Below are positions 21,649 to 27,765 of a DNA stretch of 27,765 bases, piece after piece. The notes below the pieces were generated by a model. It was not told the DNA's origin, did no database searches, and saw only the letters and a program-made list of their open reading frames with translations. The stretch's first letter is position 1; every line of letters starts with the position of its first letter. This stretch comes from Rhodobacteraceae bacterium UBA6141 (GTDB lineage Bacteria; Pseudomonadota; Alphaproteobacteria; Rhodobacterales; Rhodobacteraceae), in assembly GCA_002423245.1 (NCBI GenBank), contig DIVD01000009.1, positions 1 through 27,765 of the forward strand, written 5' to 3'. Made by a program: the position numbers and the translations under genes.

Positions 21649-21664
21649 CCGCGCCGCCTATATA
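21637..21664 (+). promoter_or_regulatory. Probable promoter of the DUF1489 gene
   Basis: TTGCCC (21637-21642) and TATATA (21659-21664) have a 16-base spacer, with the GTG start 20 bases after the -10 box. A transcript from here would have a leader of about a dozen bases. Confidence 0.5.
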
Positions 21665-21684
21665 CCCGGTGTTGGGGGTGCGCG

Positions 21685-22107
21685 GTGACCGGTCACATAA
21701 ATCTCGTGAAGCTTTGCGTGGGCGCCGAGGCGGTCGAGGATCTGCTGGCCTGGCAGACGGCCCGTTTCGGCGGCGACAATCCGGTGCATGTCACGCGGAT
21801 GTGGCCAAGGCGCGCCGAGGAGGTTCTGGCGGGCGGCTCGCTCTACTGGGTGTTCAAGGGCGCGGTGCTGGCCCGGCAGACAATCCTGGCGCTGGAGCCG
21901 CAGACCGGCGCCGACGGCATCCGCCGCTGCGCCATCGTCATGGACCCGCGCGTGATCCGCACCGAACCGATGCCCAGGCGCCCGTTCCAGGGCTGGCGCT
22001 ACATGGCCGCCGCCGACGCCCCGCGCGACCTGCCCAAGGGCCGCGAGCGCGAGGAGCCCTTGCCGCGAGGGTTGCTTCAGGCCCTGGCGGACATCGGGCT
22101 GCGCTGA
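21685..22107 (+). CDS. DUF1489 family protein
   Basis: This 140-residue protein belongs to DUF1489, an alphaproteobacterial family of unknown role. The family N-terminus HINLVKLCVGAEAVEDLLAW is clear, followed by the MWPRRAEEVLAGGSLYWVFKG segment and a C-terminal PRRPFQGWRYMAAADAPRDL. I take GTG 21685, since the motif begins three codons later and a G-rich Shine-Dalgarno-like run lies upstream; longer in-frame options would translate the promoter. It is divergent from nrdJ, and its last 31 bases overlap the 3' end of hisG on the opposite strand. Confidence 0.88.
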   Translation: MTGHINLVKLCVGAEAVEDLLAWQTARFGGDNPVHVTRMWPRRAEEVLAGGSLYWVFKGAVLARQTILALEPQTGADGIRRCAIVMDPRVIRTEPMPRRPFQGWRYMAAADAPRDLPKGREREEPLPRGLLQALADIGLR

Positions 22108-22817
22108 ACCCGGAGCCCGTCAGGCCGCGTCAGGCCAAGCGTCGGCAGCAGCCGGTCCAGCACCTCGCCGGCGCCGCCGCCCCAGTCGGCACCGCGCGCG
22201 GCGAACAGCATCGCCTGGCTTTGATGGATCAGCGCGCCGGGCAGGATCTTCAGGTGATTGGCGCGCAGCGTCTCGCCGCTGGAGGTGATGTCGGCAATCG
22301 CCTCCGCGGTCAGGTTCTTGACGGTGCCCTCGGTCGCCCCCTGGCTATCCACCAGCTGATAGTCGGCAACGCCCTGATCTTGCAGGAATTCGCGCACCAG
22401 ACGGTGATATTTGGTGGCGATGCGCAGGCGGAAGCCATGCGCGCGGCGGAAGGCGGCGGCGACGGCGTCAAGATCGTCCAGCGTTTCCACATCCGCCCAG
22501 CAGGCCGGCACCGCAAGGATCAGGTCGGCATGGCCAAAGCCAAGCGCCGCAAGTTCCGCCACCTGATCGGGCCAGTCGGCCAGCCGGTCGCGCACGAGGT
22601 CCGAACCGGTGACGCCAAGGTGGATGCGCCCGGCCGCCAGTTCGCGCGGGATCTCGCCCGCCGACAGCAGCACCAGCTCCACGCCCGCGCAGCCCTCGAC
22701 CGCGCCGGCATATTCGCGCTCGGAGCCGCTGCGGGCCAGCGTCAGGCCGCGCGCGCCGAACCACTCGAAGGTCTGGTCCATCAGCCGGCCCTTGGAGGGC
22801 ACCCCGAGCTTCAGCAT
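22077..22817 (-). CDS. hisG: ATP phosphoribosyltransferase, short form catalytic subunit
   Basis: HisG condenses ATP and PRPP in the first step of histidine synthesis and is feedback-inhibited by histidine. This 246-residue form lacks the C-terminal regulatory ACT-like domain of long HisG, so it needs HisZ, whose gene is immediately upstream. Visible motifs are LKLGVPSKGRLMDQT at the N-terminus, GVTGSDLVRDR, IATKYHRLVREF and the PRPP-binding loop DSQGATEGTVKNL. Its start lies inside the end of hisZ (ATGCTGA, 22811-22817). The last residues, after GLTRPDGL, run into the DUF1489 gene on the other strand. Confidence 0.96.
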   Translation of the reverse strand: MLKLGVPSKGRLMDQTFEWFGARGLTLARSGSEREYAGAVEGCAGVELVLLSAGEIPRELAAGRIHLGVTGSDLVRDRLADWPDQVAELAALGFGHADLILAVPACWADVETLDDLDAVAAAFRRAHGFRLRIATKYHRLVREFLQDQGVADYQLVDSQGATEGTVKNLTAEAIADITSSGETLRANHLKILPGALIHQSQAMLFAARGADWGGGAGEVLDRLLPTLGLTRPDGLRVQRSPMSARA

Positions 22818-23905
22818 CCCCGCGCCTCCAGACCGGCGACCAGCCCCGGCCGGATCACCCCGCCCACGGCCGGGATCGAGCGGCCGCCGCTCCGCCCCAG
22901 CACCTGCGTCAGCGCGTCATAGCGCCCGCCCGAGGCGACGGGGGGCAGCGCCGGATCCCCGGCGCGGAAGGTGAAGACGAAGCCGTCGTAATATTCCATC
23001 GTGCTGCGCCCGTGGCTGGCCTCGAAGGCCAGCGCGGCGACATCCACCCCCCGCGCCGCCATCGCCTCCAGCCGGCGGGCCAGTCCGGCGACAGAGGCGG
23101 CGATGGCCGGCATCTCCCGCGCCAGATCCTGCAGGCGGGCCAGCGCCTCGGGCGCCGGGGCGGCAAGGTCGAAGAGCGCGTCCAGCAGCGCGACCTCGGC
23201 GGCGGCGATCGGCGGGGCCGCGGCATCCTCGGCCAGGGCGGCAAGGCGCGCCTGCATTTCCGCGCGCGAGCGCAGGCCGATCCAGGGCGCGCCCGTCTCT
23301 GCCGCGGCCCGCGCCAGCATGTCGGCCCGGGCGGCCGGCACCGGGGCCTTGCCGCCGAACCGGTCCAGCAGCGCGTGAAAGCGGCGCGGCCGCCAGATGT
23401 GGCGCAAAAGCGCGGCCTTGCGGCTGGCAAGCGTGTTCAGCCCCTGCACCGCCGCCATCAGGATGCCGATATCGCCGATGGCCGCGCGCAGGCCCAGCGG
23501 CGCCAGCAGGCCCGCGAACAGCGCGAACACCTCGGCATCCGCGGCGGGGGCATCGTCCCGCGCAAAGACCTCGTAGCCGACCTGAAAATACTCGGGCGCG
23601 CGCGGGCCGCGATGCTCCTGCTTGCGGAACACCTCGCCGAAATAGCAATAGCGCGCCGGATCGGCGCCGTTGGCCATGTGCATCTGCACCACCGGCACGG
23701 TGAAGTCGGGTCGCAGCATCATCTCGCCGCGCAGCGGGTCTTGCGTGACGAAGGCGCGGGCGCGGATATCCTCGCCGTAAAGGTCGAGCAGCACCTCGGC
23801 GGGTTGCAGGATGTCGGCCTCCACCTCGGTCGCGCCGGCCGCGCGGAACGCGGCAAGCAGCCGCTGCCCGGTGGCGCGCGCCCCGGCCTTGCCCGGCACC
23901 GCCAT
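22811..23905 (-). CDS. hisZ: ATP phosphoribosyltransferase regulatory subunit (HisRS paralogue)
   Basis: HisZ is a catalytically inactive relative of histidyl-tRNA synthetase that forms an octamer with short HisG and confers histidine feedback control. The 364-residue protein has class II synthetase core sequences (LRPDFTVPVVQMHM, RYCYFGEVFRKQEH, EYFQVGYEVF). The synthetase motif GLGYYTG is altered to TMEYYDGFVFTF, and the anticodon-binding domain is missing, as expected. I take ATG 23905 (MAVPGKAGAR), which overlaps the hisS stop by one base (TGATG); an in-frame start at 23986 would lie inside hisS. Coupling with both hisS and hisG makes one operon. Confidence 0.94.
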   Translation of the reverse strand: MAVPGKAGARATGQRLLAAFRAAGATEVEADILQPAEVLLDLYGEDIRARAFVTQDPLRGEMMLRPDFTVPVVQMHMANGADPARYCYFGEVFRKQEHRGPRAPEYFQVGYEVFARDDAPAADAEVFALFAGLLAPLGLRAAIGDIGILMAAVQGLNTLASRKAALLRHIWRPRRFHALLDRFGGKAPVPAARADMLARAAAETGAPWIGLRSRAEMQARLAALAEDAAAPPIAAAEVALLDALFDLAAPAPEALARLQDLAREMPAIAASVAGLARRLEAMAARGVDVAALAFEASHGRSTMEYYDGFVFTFRAGDPALPPVASGGRYDALTQVLGRSGGRSIPAVGGVIRPGLVAGLEARGC

Positions 23906-25413
23906 CAGCCCTGCTCCAGCATCGCCCGGACGGCGGCGACCAGATCGGTGCGCGGCACCGCTTGCTGGGCGGGGCGGGCCTTCCACTCCTCGAGGCTCGC
24001 GCCCTCGGCGATGCGGGCGCCGAGGATCAGATCCTTGAGCACCACCGTGCCGCGCGCCGCCTCGTCTGCGCCCTGGATCACCGCGACGGGAGAGCCGCGC
24101 TTGTCGGCGTATTTGAGCTGGTTGCCGAAGTTCTTCGGGTTGCCGAGATAGACCTCGGCGCGGATGCCGGCGCGGCGCAACTCGCCCGCCATGGCAAGGT
24201 AATCGGCCATGCGCTCGCGGTCCATCACCGTCACCACGACCGGCCCGGCACTGGCGGCACCGGCGCGGCCCCGCTCGCGCAGGGCGGCCAGCAGGCGATC
24301 GACGCCGATGGAAACGCCGGTGGCGGGCACCGACTGGCCGGTGAAGCGCCTGACCAGATCGTCATAGCGCCCGCCGCCCGCGACCGAGCCGAACTGCCGC
24401 CTGCGCCCCTTGTCGTCGAGGATCTCGAAGGTCAGCTCCGCCTCGAAGACCGGTCCGGTATAGTAGCCAAGGCCGCGCACGACCGAGGGGTCGATGACGA
24501 TGCGGTCCGCTCCATAGCCCTGCGCGGCAAGGAGTTCGGCAATCGTCTCAAGCTCCTGCACGCCCTCCAGCCCGATGGCGGAGGCGCCCGCGAGCGCGTG
24601 CAGGCGGGCGAGCGTGGCGGCGCCGGTCTCGCGCCTGGCGTCCATGAAGCCCATCACCACCTCGGCCTGTTCCGCGCCAAGCCCCGCGCCGCGGGTGAAG
24701 TCGCCGCTCTCGTCCTTGCGGCCCTCGCCCAGCAGGGCGCGCACGCCGTCCGGGCCGAGCCGGTCGAGCTTGTCTATCGCGCGCAGCACGATGCCGCGTT
24801 CGGCCGAAAACCGTTCGGGATCGGCGGGATCGAGGACGCCGGCCACCTCCATCACCCCGTTCAGCACCTTGCGGTTGTTCACCCGCACGATGTAGTCGCC
24901 GCGGGCGATGCCGACGGCTTCGAGCGTGTCGGCGAGCATGGCGCAGATCTCGGCATCGGCGGCGACGCTGCCCGCGCCGACCGTATCGGCATCGCATTGG
25001 TAGAACTCACGAAACCGCCCCGGCCCCGGCTTTTCGTTGCGCCAGACCGGGCCCATGGCATAGCGGCGGTAGGGGCTGGGAAGATCATTGCGATACTGCG
25101 CGGCGACGCGGGCGAGCGGGGCGGTGAGGTCGTAGCGCAGCGCCAGCCAGTCGCCGGGCCTGTCGGCCTCGGCATCCTCCTGCCAGGCAAAGACGCCCTC
25201 GTTCGGGCGGTCCACATCGGGCAGGAACTTGCCCAGGGCCTCGACGGTTTCGACGGCGGAGGTTTCCAGCGGATCGAAGCCATGGCGATGGTAGACCCCG
25301 GCGATGGTGTCGAGCATCGCGCGGCGCCCGGTCACCTCGGCGCCGAAATGGTCGCGAAAGCCCTTCGGGGGTTCCGCGCGCGGTCTGCGGGGGGCTTTGT
25401 CCTTGGCCATCAT
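23905..25413 (-). CDS. hisS: Histidyl-tRNA synthetase
   Basis: HisS charges tRNA-His. The 502-residue protein has motif 1-type PKGFRDHFGAE, motif 2 (YAMGPVWRNEKPGPGRFREFYQCD), the histidine motif GLGYYTGPVFEAEL and motif 3 region GGGRYDDLVRR, plus a C-terminal anticodon-binding domain. It is the longer alphaproteobacterial form, with an insertion between motif 2 and the His motif. Two consecutive ATG codons are possible starts (25413 and 25410); AGCGAGG on the - strand is spaced better for the second. hisS leads the hisS-hisZ-hisG operon and is divergent from slyX. Confidence 0.96.
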   Translation of the reverse strand: MMAKDKAPRRPRAEPPKGFRDHFGAEVTGRRAMLDTIAGVYHRHGFDPLETSAVETVEALGKFLPDVDRPNEGVFAWQEDAEADRPGDWLALRYDLTAPLARVAAQYRNDLPSPYRRYAMGPVWRNEKPGPGRFREFYQCDADTVGAGSVAADAEICAMLADTLEAVGIARGDYIVRVNNRKVLNGVMEVAGVLDPADPERFSAERGIVLRAIDKLDRLGPDGVRALLGEGRKDESGDFTRGAGLGAEQAEVVMGFMDARRETGAATLARLHALAGASAIGLEGVQELETIAELLAAQGYGADRIVIDPSVVRGLGYYTGPVFEAELTFEILDDKGRRRQFGSVAGGGRYDDLVRRFTGQSVPATGVSIGVDRLLAALRERGRAGAASAGPVVVTVMDRERMADYLAMAGELRRAGIRAEVYLGNPKNFGNQLKYADKRGSPVAVIQGADEAARGTVVLKDLILGARIAEGASLEEWKARPAQQAVPRTDLVAAVRAMLEQG

Positions 25414-25560
25414 CGCCTCGCTTGCTGTCGGGCGGGGGTGTAGCGGATGGGCGGGCGCGGGACAAGCCGCGCGAAAACCCGTGCGGCGCGGCGGATGTGG
25501 AACCCGTGCCGAAGCGTGGCTATAGCATGTGTCCGGCGAACATTCCGAGGGGAGCGGCAG

Positions 25561-25767
25561 GTGGAATCGAGGCTGGAGGCGACCGAGGAAGCGATCGCGC
25601 ATCTGACGAAGGCGATGGACGAGCTGTCCGGGGTGGTGGCCCGCCAGCAGCGCGAGATCGACACGCTGACGCGGCGGGTGGCGATGCTGATGCAGCGCGA
25701 GGCGGAGCGCGAGATCGACGCGGGCGGCGCGCTGCCGCTGGCGGACCAGCGGCCGCCGCACTGGTAG
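25561..25767 (+). CDS. slyX: SlyX family protein
   Basis: SlyX is a small coiled-coil protein of unknown function. The 68-residue product is almost entirely a predicted coiled coil (VARQQREIDTLTRRVAMLMQ) and ends in the family-typical QRPPHW, close to the usual PPHY. The GTG start at 25561 is chosen from GAGGGGAG (25547-25553) seven bases upstream and from the normal SlyX length; an upstream in-frame ATG at 25447 would add 38 unrelated residues. A -10-like TATAGC lies at 25521-25526. Confidence 0.85.
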   Translation: MESRLEATEEAIAHLTKAMDELSGVVARQQREIDTLTRRVAMLMQREAEREIDAGGALPLADQRPPHW

Positions 25768-25779
25768 GCGGGTGCGGGG

Positions 25780-25872
25780 CCGAAGAAGCGGGGGGCTGTC
25801 TGCCCCGGGACCGAAGAAGCGGGGGGCTGTCTGCCCCGTGGCCGAAGAAGCGGGGGGCTGTCTGCCCCCCGG
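25780..25872. repeat. Three-copy 31-bp tandem repeat with hairpins
   Basis: CCGAAGAAGCGGGGGGCTGT followed by CTGCCCCGNGG occurs at 25780, 25811 and 25842 with an exact 31-base period. Each copy contains GGGGC-TGTCT-GCCCC, a hairpin. The third is extended by GGGCCCCCCGAGGATATTTCGGCCAG. From memory this resembles a dispersed intergenic element of Rhodobacteraceae; it sits between convergent slyX and dnaE. Confidence 0.9.
25851..25871. terminator. Candidate bidirectional terminator between slyX and dnaE
   Basis: CGGGGGGC (25851-25858), loop TGTCT, GCCCCCCG (25864-25871) is a perfect 8-bp stem in the last copy of the 31-bp repeat. It is not followed by a clean T-run on either strand, so it may rely on Rho or on the tandem hairpins together. 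Confidence 0.45.
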
Positions 25873-25957
25873 GCCCCCCGAGGATATTTCGGCCAGCAAG
25901 AAGGGCGAGGCGGGGTGGGCGGGCCGGGTGGCGGCGCGTGGCTTGCCGGGTGCCGCG

Positions 25958-27765
25958 TCAGATCTCCTCCACCGCCACGACGCCGCCGATGGCCTTGAGC
26001 GCGCCCTTGATCTGCGGGTTGACCGGCATCTGGCCCGGCAGGGTGATTTCAACCTCGGCCCCGGTCGCGGGATCGGTCACGCAGAAGCTGACCGGGCCGC
26101 AGGTGACCGGACGGCCGGCGCGGGCCTTTGCGTCGCCCTGCACGCGGGCGAAGAGCGCGGCGACCGAGGCGATGGCGGCTTCGGCGCCGATATGGATGCG
26201 CAGGCCCGAGCTGCCCGCCTCGGCCGCCACCAGATCGACGGGTTGCGCGCCGCGGGCCAGCAGCTTCAGCGTCTCGCCCTCCAGCGTCGCCTCGACCGTC
26301 AGCACCACGGCGAGGCCGGGTTCGAGGTGCTCGCGCGCGGCCTCGAGCGTGTCGGAAAACACCGTCACCTCGTAAAGCCCGGTCGGATCCGACAGTTGCA
26401 CGAAGGCGAAGCGGTTGCCCCTGGCGGATTTGCGTTCCTGCCGCGCGGAGACGTTGCCGGCGATCCTGGCGACCAGCGGGCCGTTGCGGGCGGCGCGGGC
26501 CAGTTCGGTCAGCGTCATCACCTTGCGGCGCTTCAGCGCGGGCATGTAATCGTCGAGCGGGTGGCCCGAGAGGTAGAAGCCGACGGCGCCATGCTCCTGC
26601 GCCAGCCGTTCGGTGGGCAGCCAGTCGTCGCCGGGGGCAAGCCGCGGCTCGGGCAGGTCGTCCCCCCCTGCCCCGAACAGCGAGACCTGCGCCGAGGCGG
26701 CCGCCTCGTGCACCGCGGCGGAGTAGCTGGCCAGCGCGTCGAGGCTGTCGAACACCCGGCGGCGGTTCGGGTCCAGCCGGTCGAAGGCCCCGGCGCGGGC
26801 GAGCATTTCGAGGGACCGCTTGCCGACCCGCTTGAGGTCCACCCGGCGGGCGAAGTCGTGGAGGCCGGCATAGGGGCGGTTCCCGCGCGCGTCCACGATC
26901 AGCCGCATCGCCTCGACCCCCACGTTCTTCAGTGCGCCGAGGGCATAGAGGATGCGCCCGTCCGACACGGCGAAGGTGGCGAGGCTGCGGTTGACGCAGG
27001 GCGGCTCGGTCACGATGCCCATGCGGTCCACCTCGCGCTTGTAGATCGCCAGCTTGTCGGTCAGGTGGATGTCGCAGTTCATCACCGCGGCCATGAATTC
27101 GACCGGGTGGTTCGCCTTCAGCCAGGCGGTCTGGTAGCTGACCACGGCATAGGCTGCGGCGTGGGACTTGTTGAAGCCGTAATTGGCGAATTTCTCCAGA
27201 AGGTCAAAGACCTCGCCGGCCTTCTTCGCGTCCACGCCGTGGGTGGCCCGCGCGCCTTCGATGAATTTCGGGCGTTCCTTCGCCATCTCCTCGGCGATCT
27301 TCTTGCCCATGGCGCGGCGCAGCAGGTCGGCGCCCCCGAGGCTGTAGCCGGCCATGACCTGCGCGATCTGCATCACCTGTTCCTGGTAGACGATGATGCC
27401 CTGCGTCTCGGCAAGGATGGAATCGATGGTCGGGTGGATGGATTCCAGCGCCCTCACGCCGTTCTTCACGTCGCAATAGGTGGGGATGTTCTCCATCGGG
27501 CCGGGACGGTAGAGCGCCACCAGCGCCACGATATCCTCGATGCAGGTCGGCTTCATCCGGCGCAGCGCGTCCATCATGCCCGAGCTTTCCACCTGGAACA
27601 CCGCGACGGTGCGGGCGGCGGCGTAAAGCTCGTAGCTGGCGGGATCGTCGAGCGGGATGTGGCCGATGTCGTTTTCCGCCCCAAGGGCCGGGTCATAGAG
27701 CTTGCGGCCATCCGCGGCGATGTGAAGCTGCCCGCCGCGCCCGAGGATCAGGTCGATGGCGTTGC
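25958..27765 (-). CDS. dnaE: DNA polymerase III alpha subunit, C-terminal part (5'-truncated by window edge)
   Basis: DnaE is the replicative polymerase subunit. The frame is open from the right window edge to the stop at 25958, about 602 codons, so the PHP domain and the first part of the palm lie outside. Visible in order are AVFQVESSGMMDALRRMKP, ALYRPGPMENIP, the ETQGIIVYQEQVMQIAQ and FNKSHAAAYAVVSYQTAWLK motifs of the fingers and thumb, VGFYLSGHPLDDY, the OB-fold region (RIAGNVSARQERKSARGNRFAFVQLSD), and the C-terminal domain ending in IGGVVAVEEI. Family identity is certain. It converges on slyX across a repeat-rich spacer. Confidence 0.97.
   Translation of the reverse strand, partial: NAIDLILGRGGQLHIAADGRKLYDPALGAENDIGHIPLDDPASYELYAAARTVAVFQVESSGMMDALRRMKPTCIEDIVALVALYRPGPMENIPTYCDVKNGVRALESIHPTIDSILAETQGIIVYQEQVMQIAQVMAGYSLGGADLLRRAMGKKIAEEMAKERPKFIEGARATHGVDAKKAGEVFDLLEKFANYGFNKSHAAAYAVVSYQTAWLKANHPVEFMAAVMNCDIHLTDKLAIYKREVDRMGIVTEPPCVNRSLATFAVSDGRILYALGALKNVGVEAMRLIVDARGNRPYAGLHDFARRVDLKRVGKRSLEMLARAGAFDRLDPNRRRVFDSLDALASYSAAVHEAAASAQVSLFGAGGDDLPEPRLAPGDDWLPTERLAQEHGAVGFYLSGHPLDDYMPALKRRKVMTLTELARAARNGPLVARIAGNVSARQERKSARGNRFAFVQLSDPTGLYEVTVFSDTLEAAREHLEPGLAVVLTVEATLEGETLKLLARGAQPVDLVAAEAGSSGLRIHIGAEAAIASVAALFARVQGDAKARAGRPVTCGPVSFCVTDPATGAEVEITLPGQMPVNPQIKGALKAIGGVVAVEEI

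Noticed and set aside
21503..21684. Cobalamin riboswitch or NrdR boxes in front of nrdJ
   Set aside because: No B12-box-like or ACAC-type palindromic NrdR sequence could be recognised; the TATATA present fits the divergent DUF1489 promoter better.
25780..25872. CRISPR-like array
   Set aside because: The three 31-base units are directly contiguous with no spacers; it is a tandem hairpin repeat.

Overview
The window is a GC-rich chromosomal stretch from an alphaproteobacterium, most likely a member of the Rhodobacteraceae/Paracoccaceae (Rhodobacter/Paracoccus-like). The placement rests on gene order (radA-cvpA-purF, hisS-hisZ-hisG, hisB-hisH-hisA), a DUF1489 gene, a class II ribonucleotide reductase, and a GGGGGCTGTCTGCCCC-type intergenic repeat that I associate with this group from memory. 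No phylogenetic computation was possible.

Layout. 1-3975 (+): 3' part of radA, then cvpA, purF and a short-chain dehydrogenase-like gene. 4077-6787 (+): surE-pcm-nlpD-like, the same order as in enteric bacteria, ending in a LysM/LytM lipoprotein with a degenerate peptidase site. 6837-8939 (-): fdx-type ferredoxin, an exported FG-GAP repeat protein, and purU. 9223-10378 (+): two tRNA-Gly(GCC) genes flanking a DUF72 gene whose stop codon lies inside the second tRNA. 10543-13351 (+): hisB-hisH-(PP-loop ATPase, DUF71/DPH6-like)-hisA; hisF does not follow. 13779-16011 (+): a tightly coupled set of exported rhodanese, YeeE/YedE-type sulfur transporter and an unnamed 54-residue membrane peptide. 16195-17961 (+): allophanate hydrolase.

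17981-19231 is the disrupted part. It holds a 3' fragment of a tRNA-Phe gene that breaks exactly at the anticodon loop (like an old integration site), a small orphan ORF, a transposase pseudogene fusing an IS5-family N-terminus to an IS630-family C-terminus, and about 400 bases of unassigned, more AT-rich sequence. Core genes resume at 19232 (-) with nrdJ, then DUF1489 (+), hisG/hisZ/hisS (-), slyX (+) and the 3' part of dnaE (-), which runs off the right edge.

How the genes work together. Purine and one-carbon metabolism (purF, purU), histidine biosynthesis (hisB, hisH, hisA, hisG, hisZ, with hisS) and DNA replication/repair (radA, nrdJ, dnaE) are housekeeping. The rhodanese/YeeE/peptide operon probably handles periplasmic sulfane sulfur or thiosulfate. 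Allophanate hydrolase belongs to urea-derived nitrogen use.

Many spacers carry short tandem repeats (7, 12, 14, 16, 30 and 31 bp units), some overlapping likely promoter or terminator elements. The best candidates for something not already described are the rhodanese-YeeE-54 aa operon, the PP-loop enzyme inserted in the his operon, the tRNA-Phe remnant with its mosaic transposase, and the DUF72 gene ending inside a tRNA.
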